Source: Candidatus Auribacterota bacterium
GTDB taxonomy: Bacteria; Auribacterota; JAFGBW01; JAFGJP01
NCBI GenBank assembly: GCA_023144635.1
Contig: JAGLFH010000009.1
Location: 1 to 50,289 of the forward strand
Length of the DNA: 50,289 bases
Reading direction: 5' to 3'
The notes under the pieces are model-generated. The model was not told the origin of the DNA, searched no databases, and saw only the letters and a program-made list of their open reading frames with translations. Positions 16,511 to 26,259 of this stretch are shown in pieces (position 1 is the stretch's first letter; every line of letters starts with the position of its first letter). A program made the position numbers and the translations under genes.

Positions 16511-17803
16511 TTATTTTATTTCTACATACTTAAATATGATTTTAAGTGATATTTCAAGAGCTGAAATATTATTTTTTATAAAATTTCGTGCATTATTAGA
16601 GTATTTAGCTATTTCCTTTTCTGAAGAGAGAAGCTTTTCTAGAGCTTCAAATAATTCATTTTCGTTGTTTATCAGGATTGCTGCTGAGTCTTTTAACATT
16701 GAATCTGCCACAGTTTGAAAATGGGTGACATAAGGACCGAAAATTACAGGTTTTTCCCAGGCTGCAGCTTCAATCATATTCTGACCTCCCCCTGGAGGGA
16801 AAAGAGACTTTCCAATAAAAACAACATCGGCAATAGAATATAAATAAAAAAGATCACCTATTGTATCTACTAAAATGATATTTGATATTTTTGAATTACT
16901 ATTGATCTGGCTGAACAAAGTGTAGTTTAAAGATTTTCTTTTAAGTAATTTTGCAATATCATTTATTCTGTCAATATGCCTAGGAGCAAGAATAAGCTTT
17001 AGGTTGGGAATTAAAGCATTTAGTCTTTCCCAGGTTTCAATTAAAGTTAAATCTTCACCGTCATGTGTACTGCCGCCTATAATTGTACGAGTTTTATTTG
17101 ACATTTTTAGAAGTGCATATATTGTCTTTTTTTTAGCGACATCAATTTTTTGTATTGCAGAATTAAATTTTAGATTTCCGCTTATTGAAATATTGTTTTC
17201 TGGAACTCCTAATGTTAAGAATCTTTCCTTGTCCTGCTGTGTCTGTACTGCAAAATGTTTTACAGAAAGTAAAATATTTTTGAAGAAAAATCGAAAAAGC
17301 TTATATCCTTTCCATGATTTAACAGACAGCCTTGCATTTATAATTATAATTGGTATTTTCCTTTTTCTAGCTTCAAAAAAAAGGTTAGGCCATATTTCTG
17401 TTTCAAGAAGTATGATGGCTTTAGGATTTGTTCTATTAAGAAATTTTTTAACACTGAAAAGAAAATCAAGAGGAAAATAGATAACAGGTTCTTTCTTGAA
17501 TATTTTGAGTGCATTGTTGTAACCTGTATGAGTTGTTGATGTTACGATAGTATTTACATTTTCTTTGTTTCGTAATTTCTCGATGATTGAGTGAGCTGCG
17601 TTTATTTCGCCAACACTTACTCCGTGAATTATTATATTATTTTTATTTTCTGATGATATTTTTTTTAAATTACAATAATTTGTAACACCTAAACGTTCAC
17701 CAAGTTTATAGCGGTATTTTCTTTTTCTAATAATAAGGTATAACCAGAATGGAAGCCCTAAGATGAATGCAAGAAATTGTACTAAGTTGTAAAATAAAAA
17801 CAT
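16511..17803 (-). CDS. waaA: 3-deoxy-D-manno-octulosonic acid (Kdo) transferase
   Basis: WaaA (KdtA) adds Kdo from CMP-Kdo to lipid A precursors at the inner membrane. It has an N-terminal membrane anchor, GERLGV, GVSVGEINAA with the conserved Glu, IWPNLFFEARKRKIPIIIINARLS, and the GT-B C-terminal part with GGSTHDGED and GGGQNMIEAAAWEKPVIFGP. From ATG 17803 it is 430 residues, close to the 425 of E. coli. The frame extends to 17845, but that would overlap xerC, and the family normally starts right at the membrane segment. Its presence shows that this organism makes a Kdo-containing LPS core. Confidence 0.93.
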   Translation of the reverse strand: MFLFYNLVQFLAFILGLPFWLYLIIRKRKYRYKLGERLGVTNYCNLKKISSENKNNIIIHGVSVGEINAAHSIIEKLRNKENVNTIVTSTTHTGYNNALKIFKKEPVIYFPLDFLFSVKKFLNRTNPKAIILLETEIWPNLFFEARKRKIPIIIINARLSVKSWKGYKLFRFFFKNILLSVKHFAVQTQQDKERFLTLGVPENNISISGNLKFNSAIQKIDVAKKKTIYALLKMSNKTRTIIGGSTHDGEDLTLIETWERLNALIPNLKLILAPRHIDRINDIAKLLKRKSLNYTLFSQINSNSKISNIILVDTIGDLFYLYSIADVVFIGKSLFPPGGGQNMIEAAAWEKPVIFGPYVTHFQTVADSMLKDSAAILINNENELFEALEKLLSSEKEIAKYSNNARNFIKNNISALEISLKIIFKYVEIK

Positions 17804-17813
17804 AATATTACTT

Positions 17814-18683
17814 TCATGCCCGCGGATGGGCTTTTGAATAAACATTTTTTAATCTATCGACAGTAAGATGTGTATAAATTTGCGTCGTTGAAATATTTTT
17901 GTGTCCCAAAAGTTCCTGTACACTTCTTAAATCAGCTCCTGCGTTTAAAATATGTGTAGCAAATGTATGCCTTAAAGTATGAGGTGTTATTCTTTTGTTT
18001 ATTTTACTTCTTATGCTATATTTTGATATTATTCGTTGTATGCTTCGGGGAGTAAGCCTTGTGAATTGATTGCTTATAAATAAAGGAGTTAATTTTGATG
18101 TTTTATCTGTTTTATTTTCTTTGATAAATTCATTAAGCCTTAATGTTGTTTGAGACCCTATCGGTACAATACGTTCCTTTTTACCTTTACCTTTAACTTT
18201 TATTGTCTCCTGTGAAATATCTACATCTTGAACATTTATATTCGTAAGTTCACTTACTCGGATACCGCTAGAATAAAGAATTTCTAAAATAATGCTGTCT
18301 CGCTTTCCACTGAAAAGATCTTTATCTGGAGAATTCAAAAGTTTCATAACTTCCTGAACTGTTAAGAAGACTGGAAGCTTTTTGTCTTTTTTAGGGAGAA
18401 AAATACGCGTTAGAGGATTTTGAGATATTTGTTTGTTAACCTTTAAGTATCGGAAGAATGATTTCAAGGTAGATATTTTTCTAGAGATGGTATTTTTACT
18501 AACATTCTTTTTATGAAAATTAATTAAGAATTTTCTTATTTTAAAATGGGATATACTTTTTAGATCAAAAAGCTTTTCTTTCTTTAAAAAATCAGAAAAT
18601 TGAATTAGATCAACATTATAATTTTCAATTGTTTTTAAAGAGTAGTTTTTTGTATATTGTAGAAACTGGAGAAAGTCATCCAT
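17814..18683 (-). CDS. xerC: XerC/XerD-type tyrosine recombinase
   Basis: A site-specific recombinase that resolves chromosome dimers. From the ATG at 18683 it has 289 residues: a SAM-like N-terminal core-binding domain (3-85) and a catalytic domain with R142, HTLRH (H235, R238), H261 and nucleophile Y270, so all key residues are present. The frame stays open to 18851, but that would run far into topA; ATG 18728 is also possible (304 residues, 32-base overlap). I chose 18683 because it lies just past the topA stop and gives a normal N-terminus. Placement after dprA-topA matches the arrangement in other bacteria. Whether it is XerC or XerD cannot be decided here. Confidence 0.92.
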   Translation of the reverse strand: MDDFLQFLQYTKNYSLKTIENYNVDLIQFSDFLKKEKLFDLKSISHFKIRKFLINFHKKNVSKNTISRKISTLKSFFRYLKVNKQISQNPLTRIFLPKKDKKLPVFLTVQEVMKLLNSPDKDLFSGKRDSIILEILYSSGIRVSELTNINVQDVDISQETIKVKGKGKKERIVPIGSQTTLRLNEFIKENKTDKTSKLTPLFISNQFTRLTPRSIQRIISKYSIRSKINKRITPHTLRHTFATHILNAGADLRSVQELLGHKNISTTQIYTHLTVDRLKNVYSKAHPRA

Positions 18684-18696
18684 CTTTTTGTCGATT

Positions 18697-20889
18697 TTAT
18701 TGAGCTTTTTCTTTGAGTTCTTTTCCATTTGTTTTATCCAGAGCTTCCTGCACTTTTGCAAGTGAATTAGCCATATAATGACAGTTTGGATAATTACTGC
18801 ATCCAAAAAATATTCTGCCACGTTTGGAAAACTTTTTAATAATGTCACCACCGCAATCTACAAGAGGGCATTTAAGTCCTGTAGGAAGAGGTTCGGTGTG
18901 TTTGCATTTAGGGTAATTTTCACATGCAAGAAATTTACCAAAGCGTCCATTCTTAACAATCATATTTTTCTTGCATTTGGTGCATAATTTATCTGTTTTT
19001 TCAGGTAGCACAAGTACTATGTTTCCTTCTTTATCATAATCAAATTCTTTTATGTTCTTACAACTTGGGAAACCAGGACAGGCCAAAAACTTACCAAGAC
19101 GGCTTCTTTTTACAACCATATTTTTCCCGCATTTATCACATGGAATATTAGATTCAGTTATTGTTTCCCTTGGACCTTTAATGTTCTTTTGAGCATCTGT
19201 CAAATGATCCATAAATGGTTGGTAAAACTCTTTAAGAACTTCTGTCCAGGTACGTTTACCTGTTTCAATTTCATCGAGCTTAACTTCCATTTCAGCTGTA
19301 AATTGAACATTTATTATTTTATCAAAAGTTTTTGTAAGAAGTTCAGTTACTATAGTTCCAAGCTCTGTCGGAATCAATTTTCCTGTCTCTCTCTTAACAT
19401 AATTTCTTTTTATAATTGTCTGAATAATTGGAGCATAAGTACTTGGCCTTCCGATACCCTTATCTTCAAGTGCTTTTACTAGAGTGGCTTCTGTATAACG
19501 TGCTGGAGGTTTAGTGAAATGTTGTTCAGGAATAGTTTTTTCAAGATTAAGGACATCATTGGTCTTTACATCAGGGAACTGTGATATTTTTGCACCGTTA
19601 CCGTTTTTATTTGAATCTGAATTATTATCATCTTTAAGAACAGAAAGATAACCATTAAACAGGATAATCGTTGTTGAAGTAGTAAAAAGAAAATGTTTAC
19701 CTGATATTTCTGCAGTTATCGTTTTTTGCTTAGAAGAAGTCATTTGGCTGGCAAGATATCTTTGCCATATTAAAGAATAAAGCAGCATTTGGTCATTATT
19801 TAAAAAAGAACCAATTTCATCTGGTCTTTTTAATAGAGTAGGGCGTATAGCTTCATGAGCTTCCTGGGCTCCTTTTTTTGACTTAAACGTGTTAGGTTTT
19901 TTAGGGGCAAAATCTTTCCCAAATATTTTTGAAATGTAATCCAAAGTCTCCTCTTGAAACTCTTTAGAAGTCCGAAAAGAATCTGTACGCATATAGGTTA
20001 TAAGGCCAGTAGGGCCGCTTTCGCCAAGGTCTATTCCTTCATAAAGCTGTTGTGCTATTTGCATGGTCTTTCCAACAGGCCAACGAAGTCTAGCTCCTGC
20101 TGTTTGCTGTAGTGATGATGTTATAAATGGTGGAGGAGCAGATTTCTTTTTTAAGACTTCCTTTATATTAGAAACATAAAAATTATCAATTGACTTTATT
20201 TCATCGCAAAGATTATCAGCTTCAATTTTATTTTTTATGACAGGTTTTTTATTGTTAATTTTTGCAAGAGAAGCCATAAAATCTATATCCTCTTTCTTAA
20301 ATTCTGACTGAATCGTCCAATATTCCTCACAAATAAAATTTTTTACTTCGATTTCTCTTATACAGATTAAGTCTACTGCAACAGATTGAACTCGTCCTGC
20401 ACTGAGCCCTCCAGCTACTTTTTTCCAAAGAAAAGGACTTATCTTATATCCCACGATCCTATCAAGGAGTCTTCGTGCTTGTTGTGAATCTATTTTATTG
20501 TAATCAAGTTTTGACGCAGAATTAAAAGCATTTAATACTGCTTTCTTTGTTATTTCATTAAAAGTAACACGATAAACATCAGAATCATTTTTACCCAGTA
20601 TTTCTGACAAGTGCCACGCAATAGCTTCTCCTTCTCTATCTGGGTCAGGTGCAAGAAAGACTTTTTCTGCCTTTTTAGCCTCATTTTTAAGTTTTTTTAC
20701 GATTTCTTTCTTATTTGAAAGTACATTATAAGAAGGCTTAAAATCGTGTGCTGTATCTATACCAAAATTATTTTTTGGAAGATCACGGATGTGCCCCATT
20801 GATGCTTTTACAGTATATTCGCTGCCTAAAAATTTATTAATTGTTTTTGCTTTAGCTGGTGATTCAACAATGACAAGATACTTCTTCAT
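18697..20889 (-). CDS. topA: DNA topoisomerase I
   Basis: This type IA enzyme relaxes negative supercoils. The 730-residue product begins with a TOPRIM domain (VIVESPAKAKTI, E9; DPDREGE with D82 and D84) and has the nucleophile Y299 in GLITYMRTDS. The C-terminus carries three four-cysteine zinc ribbons of topoisomerase type, at about residues 590-615, 640-665 and 675-705, each with a C..C...LGKFLAC-like pattern. It is 11 bases downstream of dprA and adjacent to xerC, an order shared with several phyla. Confidence 0.97.
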   Translation of the reverse strand: MKKYLVIVESPAKAKTINKFLGSEYTVKASMGHIRDLPKNNFGIDTAHDFKPSYNVLSNKKEIVKKLKNEAKKAEKVFLAPDPDREGEAIAWHLSEILGKNDSDVYRVTFNEITKKAVLNAFNSASKLDYNKIDSQQARRLLDRIVGYKISPFLWKKVAGGLSAGRVQSVAVDLICIREIEVKNFICEEYWTIQSEFKKEDIDFMASLAKINNKKPVIKNKIEADNLCDEIKSIDNFYVSNIKEVLKKKSAPPPFITSSLQQTAGARLRWPVGKTMQIAQQLYEGIDLGESGPTGLITYMRTDSFRTSKEFQEETLDYISKIFGKDFAPKKPNTFKSKKGAQEAHEAIRPTLLKRPDEIGSFLNNDQMLLYSLIWQRYLASQMTSSKQKTITAEISGKHFLFTTSTTIILFNGYLSVLKDDNNSDSNKNGNGAKISQFPDVKTNDVLNLEKTIPEQHFTKPPARYTEATLVKALEDKGIGRPSTYAPIIQTIIKRNYVKRETGKLIPTELGTIVTELLTKTFDKIINVQFTAEMEVKLDEIETGKRTWTEVLKEFYQPFMDHLTDAQKNIKGPRETITESNIPCDKCGKNMVVKRSRLGKFLACPGFPSCKNIKEFDYDKEGNIVLVLPEKTDKLCTKCKKNMIVKNGRFGKFLACENYPKCKHTEPLPTGLKCPLVDCGGDIIKKFSKRGRIFFGCSNYPNCHYMANSLAKVQEALDKTNGKELKEKAQ

Positions 20890-20900
20890 TTGCTTTCCCT

Positions 20901-22043
20901 TTATGATTTTAGTCTTCTGTAGTTTAGTCCATACCGATTTCCCGGATAAACTTTTATATATTTTTTTAATTCTAATGTCAATAGTATGTGTGAAACAATT
21001 TGAAAATCTAACTTACATTTTGTACAAATTGAATCTAAAGGTTGTGGCTCAATGCTGATATTGGATAATATTTCTTTTTCTTCTGAAGAAAAATTATCAT
21101 CTTTTTCATTTGGATCATAAAAAGACAAACAATTTTTATTTTCTGAACTATTTAAAGCATGAAAAAGAGAGAATTCTTCAAGAATATCTTCAACAGATGT
21201 TGTAATCCGAGCACCGTCACGGATAAGGTCATTTGTACCTTCAGAATATTTATCATAAGGATTCCCTGGAACAGCAAAAACGTCTTTGCCTTGTTCTATA
21301 GCATATCTTGCTGTTATAAGAGATCCACTTTTTAAAGCGGCTTCTACTATTAAAACACCTTTTGAAAGACCACTTATAATACGATTGCGTCTTGGAAAGT
21401 TTCTGCCAAGTGGTTCAGTAGACAAAGGAAATTCTGAGATTACAGCACCGTTTATAGATATTTCTTTTGACAGTTCAGAATGGTTTTTGGGGTAAATATT
21501 GCATAATCCGCTCCCAAGTACGGCAATTGTTTTGCCCTTGCCACTAATAGTGCCTCTATGCGCTTCAGCATCAATACCGTATGCCAGGCCGCTTATGATA
21601 GATATATTGTGTGATGCTAGCTGTGATGAAATGTTGAATGCAAAAGAACGACCTTTTGATGTGCATTTTCTTGAACCTACGACAGCAAGACTTTTTTCAG
21701 AATCAAATTCAATATTGCCAAGGACGTAGAGCAGAAGAGGGGGGTTATCTATATTCTTGAGCGATTCAGGATATTTCTTATCATAAAAAGGAATAATACT
21801 AATTCCTTTTTGATCACATTCTAATAACTCGTTTTTTAGATCAAAATATTCTTTGAAATTAATTAGTCTATTTTTTTGAGCATATTGAGATTCTCTAATA
21901 TTGTTGATTATCTTCTCAAGAGATATCTCTTGAGGGGTATTAGAATCCATTAATGAAAAGTCACACGAAGAGACTTTTTCTAGATTTTTTACACCCCAGC
22001 CTGTAAGTGCATTAATTATAATAATTGTTTCTAAAGTATTCAT
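20901..22043 (-). CDS. dprA: DNA processing protein DprA
   Basis: DprA loads RecA on incoming single-stranded DNA during transformation. The 380-residue product has an N-terminal helical part that looks SAM/HhH-like, a central Rossmann-like domain with VVGSRKCTSKGR, IISGLAYGIDAEAHRG, VLGSGLCNIYP and FPRRNRIISGLS, and a C-terminal winged-helix-like end. Competence could work with the type IV pilus genes of this window, although no ComEA or ComEC is encoded here. It leads the dprA-topA-xerC-waaA series. Confidence 0.95.
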   Translation of the reverse strand: MNTLETIIIINALTGWGVKNLEKVSSCDFSLMDSNTPQEISLEKIINNIRESQYAQKNRLINFKEYFDLKNELLECDQKGISIIPFYDKKYPESLKNIDNPPLLLYVLGNIEFDSEKSLAVVGSRKCTSKGRSFAFNISSQLASHNISIISGLAYGIDAEAHRGTISGKGKTIAVLGSGLCNIYPKNHSELSKEISINGAVISEFPLSTEPLGRNFPRRNRIISGLSKGVLIVEAALKSGSLITARYAIEQGKDVFAVPGNPYDKYSEGTNDLIRDGARITTSVEDILEEFSLFHALNSSENKNCLSFYDPNEKDDNFSSEEKEILSNISIEPQPLDSICTKCKLDFQIVSHILLTLELKKYIKVYPGNRYGLNYRRLKS

Positions 22044-22074
22044 TTGTAATCCATAGTATTGAATAAAAGCACTT

Positions 22075-22103
22075 ATAATAGAATGATAAAAAATAAAGGT
22101 AAA
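22075..22103 (-). promoter_or_regulatory. Putative promoter for the dprA-topA operon
   Basis: On the minus strand TTTACC (complement of 22098-22103) is followed after 17 bp by TATTAT (complement of 22075-22080). It lies about 32-60 bases before the dprA start in a 186-base gap in which I see no gene. Confidence 0.35.
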
Positions 22104-22229
22104 GAATTATTTTTAATAAAAATATAAATTTTAAAAGATATGTTACTGCAATAAAAAATAAAGATAATTAAACTAAGATCTTAATCTGATTATTAAAAAG
22201 AGGTTAAATCCAAAATAAATTCTTTGTTT

Positions 22230-23357
22230 TTATGTTCTGTTCTCAATAACAGTAAGTATATCTGAGCTTAATCTTATAGTTTCTATTATCCTGTTTTTCA
22301 ATGGCTTTCCAGCTTGTTCCTGAAGTGTTTCTGTAAATAAAGAACAGCATTTCCCTCCTGTTCCAAAAAAACGAGGAGAATAAAAAAGGTAGAATTTATC
22401 GAAACAGCTTTTTTTTGTAAAATATGTAAAAACTTTAGCACCACCCTCAACAAGTATGGAGGCAATATTGTATTTATTTTTGAGTCGTATTAAAATTTTT
22501 TTAATAGGTATTTTCATATTACTCATAGCAGAAAAGGTTTCTATTGAAATATGATCGGGTACTTTTTTTAAACGCTTTGTCAAATATGTTTTACCTGATA
22601 AAGTAGTTGCTATAATTACACGGCCTTTTTGTGGTTTCTTTATAAGTTCATTTGAAAGTTTCAGGTTACCGCTACCAGTAAGGATAACCTTGTATGGGTC
22701 ATTATATTTATACTTTATTGGAGCTCTTATATTTAATTTTGGATTATCTTTGTTAAATGTATTTGAGCCGATAAGAATTGCATTAACAGAGGCTCTAAGT
22801 TTATGTGAAAATATTCTGGAAGCCTGAGAGGTTATCCACTTGGAACATCCGTTTTTATCGCATAATTTGCCATCAAGTGTTAAGCCAGCTTTCAAGATTA
22901 TAAACGGAAGTTTTTGTTTGACTATTTTTACATAAGCAGCATTATATTCAGAAAGTGAAGGCAATCCAGTGTCTATCTTAAAACTATTTATACCAAATTT
23001 TTTTAAATACTTAGATGCTTTTTTATTGTTTTCAATATTTAAATCATAAGATTCAAAATAAACATTTTTAACTCCGAATTTATTTATAATATCAGTACAA
23101 GGAGGTCTCTTCCCGTAACTAGAGCATGGTTCAAGAGTTACATATAAATCACTTCCTTTTGAGCTTTTACCTGCTTTTATTAAAGCTTGTTCTTCCGCAT
23201 GTTGACCTCCGAAATAAGCATGATGGCCATAACCTACTATGTTACCGTTTTTTACAACAACTGCGCCAACAAGAGGATTTGTAAGTGTCCTATTTGTACC
23301 TTTAAGAGCTTCTTTGAAGGCCATTTCCATATATTTTTTATGTTTTGATAAAGTCAT
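22230..23357 (-). CDS. ribD: Riboflavin biosynthesis deaminase/reductase RibD
   Basis: A two-domain enzyme for the second and third steps of riboflavin synthesis. The N-terminal deaminase (about 1-145) has the zinc site HAE (53-55) with C78 and C87 in PCSSYGKRPPC. The C-terminal reductase (about 150-370) has LKAGLTLDGKL and an ILVEGGAKVF stretch. At 375 residues it is of normal length. It lies 53 bases downstream of ftsY on the same strand, in a cluster that also contains ribH and ribBA. Confidence 0.96.
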   Translation of the reverse strand: MTLSKHKKYMEMAFKEALKGTNRTLTNPLVGAVVVKNGNIVGYGHHAYFGGQHAEEQALIKAGKSSKGSDLYVTLEPCSSYGKRPPCTDIINKFGVKNVYFESYDLNIENNKKASKYLKKFGINSFKIDTGLPSLSEYNAAYVKIVKQKLPFIILKAGLTLDGKLCDKNGCSKWITSQASRIFSHKLRASVNAILIGSNTFNKDNPKLNIRAPIKYKYNDPYKVILTGSGNLKLSNELIKKPQKGRVIIATTLSGKTYLTKRLKKVPDHISIETFSAMSNMKIPIKKILIRLKNKYNIASILVEGGAKVFTYFTKKSCFDKFYLFYSPRFFGTGGKCCSLFTETLQEQAGKPLKNRIIETIRLSSDILTVIENRT

Positions 23358-23410
23358 GACATTAAAAGCTTATATATAATGTTTTAATATATACATTAAA
23401 TAGCAATAGA

Positions 23411-24331
23411 TCATTTTAACATAGCGTCAATAAAATAATCTGGGTTAAATGGTATTAGATCTTCCATTTCTTCTCCTACGCCTATATATTTAACAGGTAT
23501 CTGAAGCTGGTCTTCAATAGCTATAACAATTCCTCCTTTAGCTGTTCCGTCAAGTTTTGTAACAACAATACCATTAATTCCTACAGATTCAGAAAAGGCT
23601 TTAGCTTGATGGAATCCGTTTTGACCTGTTGTGCCATCTAGTATAAAAAGTTTTTCCAGGTTATCAACTGGTATCTTATTGTTGCAGATCCGTATGATTT
23701 TTTTTAGTTCTTCCATCAGTTCTTTACTGTTGTGTAAGCGGCCAGCTGTATCTATAAGAAGATAGTCCATGTTTTTTGCTTTTGCAGAGTCAATTGCATC
23801 GAAAGCAATACTTGCGGCGTCTGAACCATAATTCCCTTTTATTACATTTACATTTAATTTTTCACCCCAAAGTGAGATTTGTTCTATGGCAGCGGCTCTA
23901 AAAGTATCACAGGCTGCTAGCATTACCTTTTTATTACTATTAAGTAAATTCAAAGCTGTTTTTGCAAGAGTTGTAGTCTTTCCTGTACCGTTTATTCCAA
24001 TAAAGATAACAACAACAAGAGAATCTTTTTCTTTCAATTCGCGAGAGCTATTTAATAAATGTTTTTTTAAGATATTTCCCATTTTGTTAAAAACGTCATC
24101 ATTGTTGATTTCTTTTAGGAGATTTAACTGGGATCGAAGTTTTTCTAAAACATTCATAGAAAGATCTACACCGAGGTCTGATTCAATAAGTGCTTCTTCT
24201 ATTTGTTCAAGATTTTCTTCCCAATCAGTACTTGTCGGAAGTATTTTACCTATATTTTTGGTGATCTTGTCATGAGTCTTTTTAAGACCTTTTTTTATTC
24301 TTTCATATATGTTTTTAGTGAATGTATGCAC
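23411..24331 (-). CDS. ftsY: Signal recognition particle receptor FtsY
   Basis: FtsY is the SRP receptor GTPase that docks ribosomes making membrane proteins. The 306-residue product has a helical N domain (about 1-95) and a G domain with P-loop GINGTGKTT (112-120), DTFRAAA, DTAGR and TKLDGTAKGG. The long acidic A domain of enterobacterial FtsY is absent, as in many phyla. The start overlaps the upstream PHP gene by 17 bases, implying coupled translation. Confidence 0.96.
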   Translation of the reverse strand: MHTFTKNIYERIKKGLKKTHDKITKNIGKILPTSTDWEENLEQIEEALIESDLGVDLSMNVLEKLRSQLNLLKEINNDDVFNKMGNILKKHLLNSSRELKEKDSLVVVIFIGINGTGKTTTLAKTALNLLNSNKKVMLAACDTFRAAAIEQISLWGEKLNVNVIKGNYGSDAASIAFDAIDSAKAKNMDYLLIDTAGRLHNSKELMEELKKIIRICNNKIPVDNLEKLFILDGTTGQNGFHQAKAFSESVGINGIVVTKLDGTAKGGIVIAIEDQLQIPVKYIGVGEEMEDLIPFNPDYFIDAMLK

Positions 24332-25172
24332 TTGCTGCCTCCTTTAAAAGCAGAAAATAGCTAAGATGTAGTTTTACATCTCCAAGGAAAACTTTTTTCT
24401 TGGAATGTCCATGATAATCACTTCCTCCTGTTACTAGAAGAGAAAGATCTTTTGCTTGTTTTAAAAGATCTTTTACTGTTTTGGATGAATGGTCAGGATG
24501 AAAAACTTCAATACCATCTAAACCTCGATCTTTTAATATTTGAAATTCTTCTTTGTTTCTTTTATTTCCAGGATGAGCAATAACTGCTATTCCTCCGCTA
24601 TTGTGAATAAGATTTATTAATTCTATTATGTTTAATTGTTTTTTTGGAACATAAGCAGGACAATCTTTTCCTATGAAATGTTCAAAAGCAGCATAGATAG
24701 AGTTTGCATATCCTTTTTCAACTAAAACATTTGCTACATGAAGACGTCCGTATATGTTTTTTTTAACTTCTTTATTAAGATCATCAATGGTTATTGATAT
24801 ATTCATGTTACTCAATTTAGAAAGTATTTCTTTTGCGCGTTCATAGCGCATTTTTCTATATTCCTCAAGATAGATGTTAAGATCTTTGGCATTAGTATCA
24901 ATATAATAAGCAAGTATATGTAATTCCTCTGATGTTCCATTTGATCTTTGGAAATCAGCACTCATTTCAATTCCGGGAATTATATTTATATTAAATTTAT
25001 TGCTCAAGTATTTAATATCGGTTTTATGATAAGCATCCAGAGTATCGTGATCGGTAAAAGAAATTATTTTTAATCCTTTTGAACTGGCTTTATCAGTCAA
25101 GGCTTCAGGCATTTCTGATCCATCTGAAAAAACTGTATGAAGATGAAGGTCTGCAAAGATATTTTCATTCAT
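24315..25172 (-). CDS. PHP-domain phosphoesterase (RNase AM/TrpH type)
   Basis: A 285-residue metal-dependent phosphoesterase of the PHP family. The metal motifs are DLHLHTVFSDG (H10, H12), SFTDHDTLDAY, an IPGIEMSAD stretch, AVIAHPG and GSDYHGHSK. Relatives such as E. coli YciV/TrpH act as 5'-3' exonucleases on small RNAs or hydrolyse 3',5'-nucleoside bisphosphates; that would be the expected activity here. It overlaps ftsY and follows nusB by 33 bases on the same strand. Confidence 0.9.
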   Translation of the reverse strand: MNENIFADLHLHTVFSDGSEMPEALTDKASSKGLKIISFTDHDTLDAYHKTDIKYLSNKFNINIIPGIEMSADFQRSNGTSEELHILAYYIDTNAKDLNIYLEEYRKMRYERAKEILSKLSNMNISITIDDLNKEVKKNIYGRLHVANVLVEKGYANSIYAAFEHFIGKDCPAYVPKKQLNIIELINLIHNSGGIAVIAHPGNKRNKEEFQILKDRGLDGIEVFHPDHSSKTVKDLLKQAKDLSLLVTGGSDYHGHSKKKVFLGDVKLHLSYFLLLKEAASAYIH

Positions 25173-25205
25173 TATTTATTCCTATAAAGTAATGATATTT
25201 CGATA

Positions 25206-25622
25206 TTAAGGATTTTGCTCAGAAAGGTCTTTATTGATGTTATCTAAAATACCATTTACAAATTTACCAGAATCTTTTGTGGAATACTTTTTTGCAATAT
25301 CAACGGCTTCATTTATAGAAACGATATGAGGAATATCAGGAAGAGAGGTCATTTCAAAAATGGCAAGGCGCATTATATTTTTATCAATAAGGGCAATACG
25401 TTCTATCTTCCAATTTTTTACATATTCAGTAATAAATGCGTCAATCTTTTCCTTATTGTTAATAACGCCTTCAAATAACTTTATGGTAAACTCATCCAGT
25501 GCTTCTATTTTATCTATAATGCAAATATCCTGTAAGGCTTCTTTTAAGCTTTTGGGATTTAGTTCCAGAGAATAAAGAAGTCGCAATACTGTTTCTCTTG
25601 ATTTTCTTCTTTTACCTTCCAT
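25206..25622 (-). CDS. nusB: Transcription antitermination factor NusB
   Basis: NusB binds boxA RNA with S10 and supports rRNA antitermination. The product from ATG 25622 is 138 residues, all-helical, with KSRETVLRLLYSLEL at the start and PDIPHIVSINEAVDIAKKYS, then KFVNGILDNI, at the end, as in the family. A TTG at 25634 would add four residues; I preferred the ATG. It follows ribH, a common pairing. Confidence 0.94.
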   Translation of the reverse strand: MEGKRRKSRETVLRLLYSLELNPKSLKEALQDICIIDKIEALDEFTIKLFEGVINNKEKIDAFITEYVKNWKIERIALIDKNIMRLAIFEMTSLPDIPHIVSINEAVDIAKKYSTKDSGKFVNGILDNINKDLSEQNP

Positions 25623-25686
25623 AGCTTTTACCAAATATTAAAGAGCAATATTACTGCAAGATTTAAGTCATTCCTCTAAAGATTAT

Positions 25687-26148
25687 TTATTTTTTCTTAA
25701 AAAGATTAATCATTTCAATAGCTGAAATAGCAGCATCAATACCTTTATTGCCTGCTTTTGTTCCAGCTCTTTCAATGGCTTGTTCGATACTATCTACAGT
25801 GAGTACACCGAATATTACAGGTATTTTAGAAGAAAGCGATATTTGTGATATTCCCTTTGAAACTTCAGCGCTTATATAATCAAAATGTGGTGTGTCTCCA
25901 CGAATTACAGCTCCAAGGCATAAAATAGCATCATATTTACCTGCTTCACTTAGTTTTTTAGCTGCAAAAGGTATTTCAAAGGCACCGGGTACAATATAAG
26001 TGTCAATATCGTTTTCGTTTGCACCATGACGTATAAGTGTATCAGTAGCTCCTGCGAGAAGCCTTGTTGAAATAAAGTCGTTAAAACGACTTAAGACAAT
26101 ACCGAATTTATTCTTTTTTACTACTAAATTTCCTACAAAAGTTGGCAT
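25687..26148 (-). CDS. ribH: 6,7-dimethyl-8-ribityllumazine synthase
   Basis: RibH makes lumazine, the last intermediate before riboflavin. The 153-residue product carries PGAFEIP (54-60), [14 protein letters not shown] (78-91) with the catalytic H88, and AGTKAGNKG near the end. A strong ribosome site, AGGAGGT, lies 7 bases before the ATG. It is transcribed divergently from ribBA across a 141-base region. It is probably first in the ribH-nusB-PHP-ftsY-ribD transcript. Confidence 0.97.
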   Translation of the reverse strand: MPTFVGNLVVKKNKFGIVLSRFNDFISTRLLAGATDTLIRHGANENDIDTYIVPGAFEIPFAAKKLSEAGKYDAILCLGAVIRGDTPHFDYISAEVSKGISQISLSSKIPVIFGVLTVDSIEQAIERAGTKAGNKGIDAAISAIEMINLFKKK

Positions 26149-26190
26149 ATTGAAACCTCCTTAAACTTCTTTATTCTTAATAAGTGTATA

Positions 26191-26219
26191 AATATAGCAG
26201 TAAAAACAAGTTAGGTAAA
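26191..26219 (-). promoter_or_regulatory. Putative promoter for the ribH-nusB operon
   Basis: On the minus strand TTTACC (complement of 26214-26219) is followed after 17 bp by TATATT (complement of 26191-26196), about 43 bases before the ribH start. The -35 hexamer is the same as in the proposed dprA promoter. Confidence 0.4.
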
Positions 26220-26231
26220 GAAAAAAAGATA

Positions 26232-26259
26232 GTGACAAATTTTGATTATTAGATAGAAT
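26232..26259 (+). promoter_or_regulatory. Putative promoter for ribBA
   Basis: GTGACA (26232-26237) and TAGAAT (26254-26259) are 16 bp apart, each with one mismatch to consensus, 30 bases before the ribBA start. It is nearly back to back with the ribH promoter, so both could be controlled by one site. I found no FMN riboswitch sequence here. Confidence 0.4.

Noticed and set aside
22170..22190. Palindrome TAAGATCTTA between dprA and ribD
   Set aside because: Only 10 bp in AT-rich DNA with no loop or T run; it could easily arise by chance.
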